A stretch of 64,000 bases of DNA, taken from positions 62,001-126,000 of the forward strand of contig NZ_QEKQ01000004.1 in NCBI RefSeq assembly GCF_003096655.1, written 5' to 3'. Made by a program: the position numbers and the translations under genes. Source of the DNA: Tamilnaduibacter salinus. GTDB taxonomy: Bacteria > Pseudomonadota > Gammaproteobacteria > Pseudomonadales > Oleiphilaceae. Every line of letters begins with the position of its first letter. Positions within the stretch are counted from its first letter, which is position 1. Shown here piece by piece: positions 44,288-51,692 of this stretch. The notes under the pieces are model-generated. The model was not told the origin of the DNA, searched no databases, and worked only from the letters and a program-made list of their open reading frames with translations.

Positions 44288-44324
44288 ATCGTAGTGATCC
44301 AGATTTTATCTGAATCACTACGAT
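44288..44324. terminator. Long hairpin downstream of the lipoprotein gene
   Basis: ATCGTAGTGATCCAGAT and ATCTGAATCACTACGAT pair at 16 of 17 positions around a TTT loop. It begins 16 bases after the stop of the lipoprotein gene (44341, read leftward) and is not followed by a T-tract. It is either a terminator or a small palindromic repeat. Confidence 0.5.
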
Positions 44325-44340
44325 GACATCTGTTTTGCCG

Positions 44341-44721
44341 TTACATCACGCTGCTGTCGTGTCTCGATGTTGACATGTGGTGCTCGAACACTTTGTCCTC
44401 ATCATCGAAGTGAATCGTCAGCGTTTTGGTTTCGCCTTCGGAGCCGCCAAGGAAGATGCCGATAAATGGGATGTAGCTTTCCGCTTTGACCTGGCTCTCG
44501 CTGTACAAGTACGTGTACTGCTCTAATAATTCGCCGTCGACCGAATGGACTCCCGTTCCTTGCGGTGTTCCGAACCACTGCTCGATCTGCGCTTGGGTCG
44601 TTTCACCGGTTTCGATTTGGTCGACCTTTGAAGAATCAAATTCTTGGCCGGACTGGAATGTCGCACAGCCGGTGAGAAACGTTGCGAGCGCGAGAGCGGT
44701 CAGTGTTGTAATCGGTTTCAT
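44341..44721 (-). CDS. BamE/SmpA-like lipoprotein
   Basis: This 126-residue lipoprotein has the lipobox LTGCATF and a BamE-type domain (VDQIETGETTQAQIEQWFGT, then a YTYLYSES strand). GGGAGG lies nine bases before the ATG. It is related in fold to the chromosomal protein at 9480-9791 (VDRIRIGETTRDEVQSMFG), suggesting either recruitment by the island or a paralogue. Its role is unknown; it probably sits at the outer membrane. Confidence 0.8.
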   Translation of the reverse strand: MKPITTLTALALATFLTGCATFQSGQEFDSSKVDQIETGETTQAQIEQWFGTPQGTGVHSVDGELLEQYTYLYSESQVKAESYIPFIGIFLGGSEGETKTLTIHFDDEDKVFEHHMSTSRHDSSVM

Positions 44722-44938
44722 TAGAAGATGCCTCCCTGAGAATTTGAAGTAACCGAGTGACTAAAATAATAGGCAGCAAATAGGTTGCAAGCGCTGCTCT
44801 GTAAGAGCTTGTAAATGGTGAGCCGCGAGATCCTTGTGTGTTAGTCAAGATCAGAAATCCTGAACTTCGAGCACCTATGTGCTAGGAAAAGCAAGCAGGC
44901 TGGCGCAACAGCAGGAGCAAATGCTCCATGGCAGGGGC

Positions 44939-46594
44939 TCAGCCGATTGGACAAGTCAGCTCTACCCCTTCCATGTCCAGCGGGATGAGCGCGTCAGAGT
45001 CGCAACCGGTGCCATCGGTCTCGGTGCACTTCTGGATGCCGTATTCCTTGGCTGGGTTCCAGTTTCTAATCGGCACGCGCGTCTGCTGAGATGCCTTAAC
45101 AACCTTGGTCGCGGCACTGGATAGAGACATGCTTTCATCCGTCTCAAAGATCACCGCGTAGTCGCCATTGAGGTCTGCGTTGATCTTGACCTCCCGCATG
45201 GTGGTGTATTCATTCCCTTCGGGATCGAGGAAACCAAGCATTTTCTTGGCACCACAGTTGCCTTGGAGTGGATGGCGCAGCTCAAAGTCGGGCGGATCCA
45301 GAAGATCAACCGCCTCTTTCTGAAGCTTCGCAGCATCCAGAATGCCGGCGCCCAGCTCCGGGTCAAACGTATCCGGCACGTTAACCGCCGAAACCGCCAG
45401 CGACTTGAGCTCTGAGCTGGTCAGTGCAGGAATGTCCTGCCACAGATTTCCGATGATTGCCGCACTCAGTGGTGACGAGAAGGATGTGCCGTCGATATAG
45501 GTCGAACCCCGCTCGGAAAAGACCGGGACATTCACGCCCGCAGCACTAAAGGCCAGCTCCGGACCACGGGTTGTGAAATTCGCGGGAGAGCCATCTTCGA
45601 TGGTTGCTCCGACCGCCAGAACGCCATTGCAGTTTGCCAACGCTGTGTCGCTCGCAGGCACGCCACTGTTATTACCAGAACCGACGGTGATCACCACGCC
45701 TTTGGCATTGGCATCATTGATTGCATCCTGCAGACCTGACGGGCACTCAGACACAAAAGGCGCTGAGATTGAGATATTGATCAGATCCGGAATTTCAGGA
45801 ATCGGCGGAATCGCATCACCTGTATCCGGATGCGTGAGGTTCTGGCCAATGGCCCAGCGGATGCTTTGCTCGACTTCGAAGGTCGTTCCAGAGCCGATAC
45901 AATCAAGTGCCCGGACGCCGTAAAACCGAGCGTCAGCGAGCACACCGGTATTGCCCGCACCATCATTCTGAGCACCACCCAGGACAGACGCGACTTGCTG
46001 GCCATGCTGCGCATCGCAGCCATCCGATTCGGAGGTAATGAACTCCGGGCCGATCGGCAGCCCCCCAGTGTCATTGCTGTCATCCAGGAAGTTATAGCCA
46101 CCCTTCCAATCGAAGCTGTCGATATCGTGGAATCCGCTGTCGATGACAGCGATCACCATTGGGTCATAAGGCTGAGCATTTGCCACGGCTTTCGCCACCG
46201 ATGATGCGCCCTTGTGATTGGCGTCGAACGAGGCCCAGAAATACTGGTCGTCATAGAGCGGGTCGTTGTAGTCGCCCTCTAGGTCGCTTGCGGTTGTCTG
46301 GGTGGACATTGGTTCAAAGCGCGGTTGAGGGTCTGGGAAAGACATTTCCCGGGTCCGCTCTGCGTTCTCTACGTCTTCGCGGCGCTCAAGCAACTTGATC
46401 GCAGCATCAACCCCTTCTGCATCCACAGATACGATCTCGGAGCTTCCCCAAAATTGAACCGTGGTCGCATAATCAACTTGATCGCCCACGCTTTCAGCCC
46501 CTGGTGCCAAGGTCAGCCTGAGCTTTACCGACTCATCGGCCAGAGTGTTTGTCGCCATTGTTGCGATCAGTGCTGCTGCCATTAACTGTTTCAT
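44939..46594 (-). CDS. Secreted subtilisin-like serine protease (S8)
   Basis: This 551-residue S8 protease has a signal peptide (MKQLMAAALIATMATNTLA). The catalytic triad is Asp in VIAVIDSGF (about 149), His in CDAQHGQQVASVLGG (about 197) and Ser in DGTSFSSPLSAA (about 371), with the oxyanion Asn region VGSGNNSG. A C-terminal domain of about 140 residues with several cysteines follows. The start overlaps the upstream lipoprotein gene by four bases (ATGA), with GAGAGG before the ATG. The coupling suggests that the lipoprotein is a substrate, inhibitor or anchor. Confidence 0.87.
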   Translation of the reverse strand: MKQLMAAALIATMATNTLADESVKLRLTLAPGAESVGDQVDYATTVQFWGSSEIVSVDAEGVDAAIKLLERREDVENAERTREMSFPDPQPRFEPMSTQTTASDLEGDYNDPLYDDQYFWASFDANHKGASSVAKAVANAQPYDPMVIAVIDSGFHDIDSFDWKGGYNFLDDSNDTGGLPIGPEFITSESDGCDAQHGQQVASVLGGAQNDGAGNTGVLADARFYGVRALDCIGSGTTFEVEQSIRWAIGQNLTHPDTGDAIPPIPEIPDLINISISAPFVSECPSGLQDAINDANAKGVVITVGSGNNSGVPASDTALANCNGVLAVGATIEDGSPANFTTRGPELAFSAAGVNVPVFSERGSTYIDGTSFSSPLSAAIIGNLWQDIPALTSSELKSLAVSAVNVPDTFDPELGAGILDAAKLQKEAVDLLDPPDFELRHPLQGNCGAKKMLGFLDPEGNEYTTMREVKINADLNGDYAVIFETDESMSLSSAATKVVKASQQTRVPIRNWNPAKEYGIQKCTETDGTGCDSDALIPLDMEGVELTCPIG

Positions 46595-47520
46595 TTCGCC
46601 TCTCCTACATAGCACTGTGCTTCGCTGCGCATACCCGCGAGCATTTCAAACTGTTCCTGTCCCTGATCAAACACCCAGCCATTGTTTGTCTGTTTGCCTA
46701 GCGAGGGATTTCCCACGAAACGGGACAGGCTCTCACTTGGTTCGTGATAGCTGACATCACCCATGGATTGCTGTGGTGTCTGGCCAATAACCGAGTTGGC
46801 AGCCTGAAATTCGGTGTCTGCATAACGGTCATGGTTTGCTAGTGCCGTTCTTGCGGTTTCAAGCGCGTGTTCAACGTTTGAATCGGGAACTCCTGCGTTC
46901 TGATAGTCAGCCAGCGTATTCGCCAGCGTTGTTAAGGCGCTGTCCAGTGTCGAGTAGCTGGGCTGCTGGCTGATGTCCCACGAATCGCGTAACTGTTGGT
47001 ACTCGCTGGCAGTGATAGTGGCGTCCATGTACGCTTTTGCCGTGGTGAAGTCGTAGTAGGCTTTGCCCTCAGCGAGCGTCAGGAGTCGATCACGCTTGTT
47101 CGTGAACGTCTCGGCTTCCGTGATCATCGCTTGCGCCGAGGTGTTGTTGATCGCCACTTCAAATCTTGCCAGCGCCTGTCCCTGACTGTTGTGAATGGTC
47201 ACAGTGGCACTCGACGGTCGGTCCACTGCTCTGGCACGCAGGTTCACAGTTGAGTCCGCCAGTGATGCATCGAGGTTGTTGCCAGAGGCGGCCACATCTG
47301 CGGCTTGACCGGAGGCTTTCATCCGGTTGAGGGAATAACTTGCTGAAGCGGTTTCGTCGAGTTGCATGGGCACGAGGGTTTGTACGGTGTGGTTCGATTC
47401 GCCGCCAATGCTATTGCTTGATCCGTCACCACTATCGTCACCGCCACAGGCGCTAAGCGTGATGCTGGCTAACGCGGTTAGGATGGATGCTAAATTTGAG
47501 CGTCCGAAATAGCGTTCCAT
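46591..47520 (-). CDS. Lipoprotein coupled to the subtilase gene
   Basis: This 309-residue protein has a lipoprotein signal ending LSACGGDDSGDGSS and is acidic and Ala/Ser/Thr-rich. No known domain is recognised. A mid-region with predicted helices (TEAETFTNKRDRLLTLAEGK; LDSALTTLANTLADYQ) is visible. It is the first gene of a two-gene operon with a secreted subtilisin-like protease. It may be a protease partner (chaperone, inhibitor or membrane anchor); that is inference from the four-base overlap. Confidence 0.75.
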   Translation of the reverse strand: MERYFGRSNLASILTALASITLSACGGDDSGDGSSNSIGGESNHTVQTLVPMQLDETASASYSLNRMKASGQAADVAASGNNLDASLADSTVNLRARAVDRPSSATVTIHNSQGQALARFEVAINNTSAQAMITEAETFTNKRDRLLTLAEGKAYYDFTTAKAYMDATITASEYQQLRDSWDISQQPSYSTLDSALTTLANTLADYQNAGVPDSNVEHALETARTALANHDRYADTEFQAANSVIGQTPQQSMGDVSYHEPSESLSRFVGNPSLGKQTNNGWVFDQGQEQFEMLAGMRSEAQCYVGEAK

Positions 47521-47824
47521 GTATATCTCCCACTGGATTCAAGAGTTTCTAATCGGCCTGAAAACTGTCTGGGCTAGGTCCGGAGAGTGCTCGGCCCTGA
47601 GCAAAAAGATTGGTTTTGGTTAAGCTATGGCGGAGGTCTAACGCACTGCTGTCACAATGGCCCCAAAATTAAATCAGGTTAACTTGATTGAAAAGTCTAT
47701 TTTTCAAAATGTTACACGGATCCAGCGAATCGAATGACTCGAGTGCCTGGGTAGGGGATGTCAGCCTCATTTTCTTGAACAGTAACGGAGGTTGGGCAGC
47801 GTTACGTGGGATGAAGGAGGTGGA
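47521..47824. other. Intergenic region, 304 bases
   Basis: This is the AT-rich divergent region between the lipoprotein-subtilase operon and the first antitoxin-like small gene. It should hold both promoters. From 47768 it belongs to the duplicated segment described for the small genes. No operator-like repeat stands out. Confidence 0.4.
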
Positions 47825-48078
47825 ATGAAAACTAAAAGACCTACGGAAACTGAGCTACTGAAAGGTCTCGACGCCGAAGGGACCCATTCCGACGAACTGG
47901 CTGATATGCTCCCAGAGGAGCTCGACCTCCAATTCCCGTCGTCAGATTCGGCCAAGGAAAAGAATAGGCTATCGCGGAGCCATACCTGGGACGAGTATTT
48001 TGACGAGGAGCCGGGTTGCACCGATGATTTCATGGGGCAACGAGATCAGCCAAAGCCCCGAAAATGACAATCTGAACC
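47768..48078. repeat. Tandem duplicated segment, copy 1
   Basis: From TCATTTTCTTGAACAG to GACAATCTGAAC this segment matches 48260-48552 along most of its length, including upstream, gene and 3' flank. The two differ by short insertions upstream of the ribosome site and scattered substitutions. Confidence 0.75.
47825..48067 (+). CDS. Antitoxin-like small protein, copy 1
   Basis: This 80-residue acidic protein (MKTKRPTETELLKGLDAEG, then THSDELADMLPEEL) has an ideal ribosome site AAGGAGG before the ATG. The N-terminal TETELLKGLDAEGTHSDELA resembles MazE/AbrB-linked antitoxin tails and the C-terminal HTWDEYFDE...DDFMGQRDQPKP resembles VapB tails; no DNA-binding part is seen and no toxin gene is adjacent. 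A second copy follows at 48302-48541; 64 of about 80 residues look identical. The similarity is from memory of family tails and is tentative. Confidence 0.6.
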   Translation: MKTKRPTETELLKGLDAEGTHSDELADMLPEELDLQFPSSDSAKEKNRLSRSHTWDEYFDEEPGCTDDFMGQRDQPKPRK

Positions 48079-48259
48079 GTAGTGACCTGTCCCCAAAATC
48101 GCCGCGAAGCTAAGCGATAGGAAACTAGATTCAAGTTGGGGGCAGTTCAGGTCTACCTGCTGGAATAGCCGGTAGTTTACGATAGGAGCGGTCGGCTAAA
48201 CTATTAGTGTCTCAGGCTTCGCTGTTTGCTGGTGAGCCCACAGGGCGGGTATGCCAAGT

Positions 48260-48552
48260 TCATTTTCTCGAACAGGAACTGGGCAGCTTGAAGGAGGTGG
48301 AATGAAAACAAAAAGACCAACGGAAACTGAACTGCTCAACGGCCTCGACGCCACAGGGGCCCATTCCGACGAATTGGCTGATTTGCTCCCAGAGGAGCTC
48401 GACCTCCAATTCCCATCGTCAGATTCGGTCAAAAACAATAAGCTTTCGCAGAGCCATACTTGGGACGAGTATTTTGACGAGGAGCCGGGTTGCACCGATG
48501 ATTTCATGGGGCAACGAGATCAGCCAAAGCCCCGAAAATGACAATCTGAACG
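48260..48552. repeat. Tandem duplicated segment, copy 2
   Basis: Second copy of the duplicated small-gene segment; it begins TTCATTTTCTCGAACAGG and ends GACAATCTGAAC. The two copies are about 490 bases apart, separated by unrelated sequence. Confidence 0.75.
48302..48541 (+). CDS. Antitoxin-like small protein, copy 2
   Basis: This 79-residue paralogue of the preceding small gene has the same ribosome site and near-identical ends (MKTKRPTETELLNGLDATGA ... DDFMGQRDQPKPRK). Differences are concentrated in the middle (AKEKNRL versus VKNNKL). The whole segment, including upstream and downstream flanks, is duplicated (47768-48078 and 48260-48552). Conservation of frame in both copies argues that both are real genes. 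Confidence 0.6.
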   Translation: MKTKRPTETELLNGLDATGAHSDELADLLPEELDLQFPSSDSVKNNKLSQSHTWDEYFDEEPGCTDDFMGQRDQPKPRK

Positions 48553-48667
48553 GTCGCGCCACAATAATAGCTATCTTCGGGGCTCAGGACCCTCTTTGGA
48601 AACCAATCTATTAAGGCCTCACATGAGGCTGACCGGCCCACCGCAGTTGTTGATCTCTCCATAGAGG

Positions 48668-49330
48668 CTAACCACACGACTGGCCGAGCCATCCCCGCAT
48701 TGCTGACCGTCCCTCGGGCGAGAGGAAACCTGAGCAAAGCTCAACCCAGTCGGCTGTTTGGCGAACGTCTACAACATCATCAATATCGCTGAGCTGTATG
48801 TTCGGGACTTGCGTTCGTTTGATTTCCAAAAAGTGATGTAGGTAATCAAACAGGGCACGTTCATGGTTGGCTACCCAAACGGTTGGTACGTCGATGCCAG
48901 CAAACCTAAGCATGTGAGAGCCATCAAAAATCCCCAGGGCCCCAAGTAGATGGTTTGTAGAGGACAGATCACGTCCGGCAATTTGCCAATCGTTCAGATT
49001 ACTCAAGGATGATGAATACCAAAGCGCCGGGTGCCCGTTTTTTCCGGTCAGACAGAGCGCTGACGCTCCGGTTAGATAATGCTCCGGGGGTGAGAAGGTC
49101 GCTTCGGTATGCGAGGGAAAGATATCCAGAAGCCAATTGGCTTCCAAGGCCTTGGCCGCTTTCAGATACCGACCCAGGCTGACACCGTCATCGCCGGATT
49201 CAATCCGCGCCAAAGTGCGCATAGGGATCCCGGATTCATTCGAAAAGGCTTGCCGGCTCGGATATGTGGCCTGACGTAAGGCCTTCAATCGGTGACCGAG
49301 AATCGCTGCGTTGATTGCTTGACGTGCCAT
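48668..49330 (-). CDS. XRE regulator with AbiEi-like C-terminal region
   Basis: This 220-residue protein has an N-terminal helix-turn-helix (LGHRLKALRQATYPSRQAFS, SGIPMRTLARIESG) and a C-terminal part with HYLTGASALCLTG, DVPTVWVANHERALFDYLHH and a long acidic tail. The ANHERALFDYL segment resembles the conserved ERALFD motif in AbiEi-type antitoxins. GAGG lies nine bases before ATG 49330. A palindrome overlaps the promoter region. It may be an orphan antitoxin or regulator; the frameshifted AbiEi at 42.2-42.7 kb makes a replacement role conceivable, but this is speculation. Confidence 0.65.
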   Translation of the reverse strand: MARQAINAAILGHRLKALRQATYPSRQAFSNESGIPMRTLARIESGDDGVSLGRYLKAAKALEANWLLDIFPSHTEATFSPPEHYLTGASALCLTGKNGHPALWYSSSLSNLNDWQIAGRDLSSTNHLLGALGIFDGSHMLRFAGIDVPTVWVANHERALFDYLHHFLEIKRTQVPNIQLSDIDDVVDVRQTADWVELCSGFLSPEGRSAMRGWLGQSCG

Positions 49331-49374
49331 AAAGCTGAGCCTCTTCAGTCTAACCATGCGCCGGCCCGAAAATA

Positions 49375-49388
49375 TGCCAAATATGGCA
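49375..49388. promoter_or_regulatory. TGCCA palindrome upstream of the XRE-type gene
   Basis: TGCCAAATATGGCA is a perfect inverted repeat of TGCCA around AATA, 45 bases before the start codon. A second TGCCA half-site falls at the start codon. It is consistent with self-repression by the helix-turn-helix protein. Confidence 0.55.
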
Positions 49389-49493
49389 CGGTCGGGTCAG
49401 TATCTATCAGCAACAATGCTCTGAAAAGATTAGGGTAGGCCAGAGTTGTCGAGACAAAGGGGAGGTTTCGGGGGCACAGCAGCGACCGATGGT

Positions 49494-49526
49494 AATTAGC
49501 AGCTTTTAGCACAGCCTCTGCTAATT
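49494..49526. repeat. TTAGCA repeat cluster 1
   Basis: AATTAGCAG and CTGCTAATT form a perfect 9-base inverted repeat with a 15-base spacer that holds another TTAGCA half-site. The same arrangement recurs at 49644-49672. Confidence 0.6.
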
Positions 49527-49643
49527 CGGAAAAGATTAATAAAATCAGTGAGGTGGATGGCTAGGGTTGTCGTTATCGTTGGTGACTGTTGAAAAGGGGT
49601 GCAGCCAAAAGTCACGTGAAAAGAAATGGGTCCATGCCCGTTT

Positions 49644-49672
49644 TTAGCAGGTCTTAGCACGAGATCTGCTAA
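49644..49672. repeat. TTAGCA repeat cluster 2
   Basis: TTAGCAG and CTGCTAA form a 7-base inverted repeat with the same 15-base spacer and internal TTAGCAC half-site as cluster 1. It lies about 148 bases from it. It may be a binding site for a regulator, an excisionase or a recombinase. Confidence 0.6.
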
Positions 49673-49730
49673 TTCCGAGAACTATTGAATAAACAGGAGC
49701 TTAATGTCGGCGGGCGGTCTTTTGAGCGCC

Positions 49731-50021
49731 TCAGGAGGATTGGCTGTCGTCGTCACTGGGCCAAACGGGGTCCGTTGGACGGTCGAATTTCTTTACGGAG
49801 CCTCGCAGTCGTTCGAGAGGGTGATCCCCTTCGACGGATTCGCCCTTTTTGTCGTGACTTGCCAAATGGTTCGTCGATGTCCGGTTTATCGAATGGCTTT
49901 GGCTCGTCATCGAAGCCGTGTCGTTCCTTGAGCGACGACAGCGATACACATCGATGCTAAGCCCGAGTACGACGCCCGAGGCCAATATGGCAATGGTGGT
50001 CAGGATAAACTCCATTTGCAC
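49731..50021 (-). CDS. Small single-pass membrane protein with antitoxin-like tail
   Basis: This 96-residue frame from GTG 50021 has a hydrophobic N-terminal helix (ILTTIAILASGVVLGLSI), a basic stop-transfer segment (YRCRRSR) and a tail LERLRGSVKKFDRPTDPVW. The ERLRGSV...PTDPVW tail resembles C-termini of AbrB/MazE-type antitoxins. GGAGG precedes the GTG by five bases. A competing + frame (49704-49931) exists. I regard the minus reading as the better one but with limited confidence. Confidence 0.45.
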   Translation of the reverse strand: MQMEFILTTIAILASGVVLGLSIDVYRCRRSRNDTASMTSQSHSINRTSTNHLASHDKKGESVEGDHPLERLRGSVKKFDRPTDPVWPSDDDSQSS

Positions 50022-50170
50022 ATCATCCTCCGTCGAACTCTGCTTCAGTTTGGCCTGTTCCCGTTTTATCGGCAAACTGGCCGAAGGCTCCTTCGACCAC
50101 TTGCGGCAGAGGTCGTAAGAGCAGTAGTGAGCTACTCTTCGGAGTATACATAGCAAGAGTAGGCCCCGAG

Positions 50171-50380
50171 ATGATGAGCGAAGCATCCAGCCCATCGCGC
50201 GATGAGATTATTAGGCTGGCGATTGACGTTTATGGCGCCACCGATAGAGCGGACCAGTGGTTGGGGACGCGACTGGTGGCTTTAAATAACAAGACGCCAA
50301 TCGAAATGATGGCGTCCGCTTCGGGGCGAGAACGGGTGCGTGAGGTGCTCGTTAAGATTCGCCATGGCGATTTCAGCTGA
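50171..50380 (+). CDS. Xre/MbcA/ParS-type (DUF2384) antitoxin-like protein
   Basis: This 69-residue protein matches the toxin-binding C-terminal domain of RES-Xre antitoxins (ATDRADQWLGTRLVALNNKT then PIEMMASASGRERVREVL). The N-terminal DNA-binding domain and the RES toxin gene that usually follows are both missing. It is followed 22 bases later by a small ribbon-helix-helix gene. It may be a truncated or recruited antitoxin. Confidence 0.7.
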   Translation: MMSEASSPSRDEIIRLAIDVYGATDRADQWLGTRLVALNNKTPIEMMASASGRERVREVLVKIRHGDFS

Positions 50381-50402
50381 TGAAACGATGTAGAGAGCTC
50401 CG

Positions 50403-50609
50403 ATGCCCACTTATCAGATCCATTTGGACGAACGACAGACGTTGCCCGAGCGGTTGAAGAAAAAAGCGGCAGAGCTGGGGCTTACGCCTGAACAACTGAT
50501 TCGGCGATTTATCGTTTCGGGTATGGCGGATGATGGCTCCGACTCGGAGCCAGCGATACCGGGCGAGATGTTGGAAGATGCCCTGATAAAAAATGACGTC
50601 TACAAATAA
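50403..50609 (+). CDS. Ribbon-helix-helix-like small protein
   Basis: This 68-residue protein has an N-terminal strand (YQIHLDERQTLPERL) and a helical pair (KKKAAELGLTPEQLIRRFIV) as in CopG/Arc ribbon-helix-helix DNA-binding proteins. It has an acidic C-terminal tail, as antitoxins often do. It is close to the DUF2384 gene and probably co-transcribed. No toxin is adjacent. Confidence 0.6.
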   Translation: MPTYQIHLDERQTLPERLKKKAAELGLTPEQLIRRFIVSGMADDGSDSEPAIPGEMLEDALIKNDVYK

Positions 50610-50615
50610 CTCGTC

Positions 50616-50756
50616 TCACTCCTCGGATGACCTTCTTCCACACCACCGGTTTGCCCACGATTCGAGCTGGTCAGCATAACGGTACGCGACCGCACTGATC
50701 GTCAGGACTGAAACCAGAAACAACGCCATTCCCAAAAAGCTTGCCAATAGGTTCAT
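50616..50756 (-). CDS. Possible 46-residue single-pass membrane peptide
   Basis: The frame MNLLASFLGMALFLVSVLTI continues SAVAYRYADQLESWANRWCG and ends SSEE. It has one membrane helix and an AGG before the ATG. It is convergent with the ribbon-helix-helix gene. Without homologues this is only a candidate; small membrane peptides are common in such islands. Confidence 0.35.
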   Translation of the reverse strand: MNLLASFLGMALFLVSVLTISAVAYRYADQLESWANRWCGRRSSEE

Positions 50757-51098
50757 ACCTGCGTCCCTACGTTCGGCTGCACGATAAGAAAAGTGTTTCT
50801 GATCCTAGCCGAACGAGCAAGCGTGACCTGCTCCTCTCCTACGCGGATGCCTCCTTCAAAAAACGCATTCTTGCCAAAAAAAGACAGTTTCCCGACCCAA
50901 AAATATTCCCTGCTTTTTCAGAATGATTTCTGGGATGTCCGGAAAAGGAATTACTTGCTGTGGCTGGTTTATTCCTATCAGGACTTTCAGTGAGCGATAT
51001 AAGACCTAAAAAATCTAATTCGGGGTGTACAGAGGCGTTCACTCGGTTGTGTCGCTGGCAGCATTTGAGGCAAAGGTCATTTTGGAGTAGTTCGAATC
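50757..51098. other. Intergenic region before the recombinase operon, 342 bases
   Basis: An AT-richer stretch with no convincing gene. The promoter of the following operon should lie here. A frame of about 60 codons at 50741-50926 lacks a ribosome site and any recognisable motif. Confidence 0.35.
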
Positions 51099-51692
51099 AT
51101 GGATTTATCGCAGTTGATTAGTTTTGAAGGGGGGCGGTTCCTCCACGTCAGGCTGGACCAGATCGAGCCTGTTCAGGGTTTACCGCCGTCAACAATTGAG
51201 GCCCTGACGGCTCCCGTTCCTGCCCTGAAGAGTGATGGTGTGCTCACGTCCGACGCTATTCGTGTGGGCACCATTCTGCATCCGCCATTGTTGTGGCAGC
51301 CGAAACTGCACGAAAAACGTTTCCTGGTTATTGCGAACCTGAGAACGGTGGAAATAGCGCGCCAATTGCCAGCGGCTAGTCGAATCCCAGCACTCGTTCT
51401 ATCAGAGCGATTAAATCAGACGTCGAGGGAACAACTCCTTAGGATCTCCACGTTTATCTCGACTGTCTGGTGGGGGCTGGATCTGTCTGCAGCGAATGAT
51501 TCCGTCCTACAACAGGTCCAACAGCTCTCGACAGAACAGCTCAATGCCATTGCTCCCGAGCTCACCAGTCGCTCAGGACGGGAGCGCGCTCTCGGTCTCA
51601 ATCGGCGGCGGCGTCCAGCAGATCGGCGGTTTGCCCGCTCACCAACGTCCCAGCAATCGTTGGGGCTGTTCGCGGGAGGTGGCGATGTTTGA
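51099..51692 (+). CDS. ParB/Srx-fold-like protein, first gene of recombinase operon
   Basis: This 197-residue protein has a central region (TILHPPLLWQPKLHEKRFLV, IANLRTVEIARQLPAASRIP, then ALVLSERL) with the layout of the ParB N-terminal (Srx-like) domain: a strand, a 'voice of the host gene' segment and an RL.A...LG-like helix; ParB box residues are not exact. The C-terminal 40 residues are Arg-rich, ending in a glycine-rich tail (SLGLFAGGGDV). Its stop overlaps the next gene by eight bases. It may bind DNA and help the recombinases that follow. Family assignment is tentative. Confidence 0.6.
   Translation: MDLSQLISFEGGRFLHVRLDQIEPVQGLPPSTIEALTAPVPALKSDGVLTSDAIRVGTILHPPLLWQPKLHEKRFLVIANLRTVEIARQLPAASRIPALVLSERLNQTSREQLLRISTFISTVWWGLDLSAANDSVLQQVQQLSTEQLNAIAPELTSRSGRERALGLNRRRRPADRRFARSPTSQQSLGLFAGGGDV

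Larger units (their letters stand above)
49389..49730. other. Intergenic region carrying the TTAGCA repeats
   Basis: About 340 bases with no convincing coding frame of its own. The two TTAGCA clusters are its only clear structure. A short + frame from 49704 (75 codons, with AGGAG before it) overlaps the opposite-strand small gene and is not convincing. Confidence 0.4.

Noticed and set aside
49704-49931. 75-codon + frame with an AGGAG site
   Set aside because: It overlaps the opposite-strand small gene whose tail resembles antitoxins; no motif in this product.
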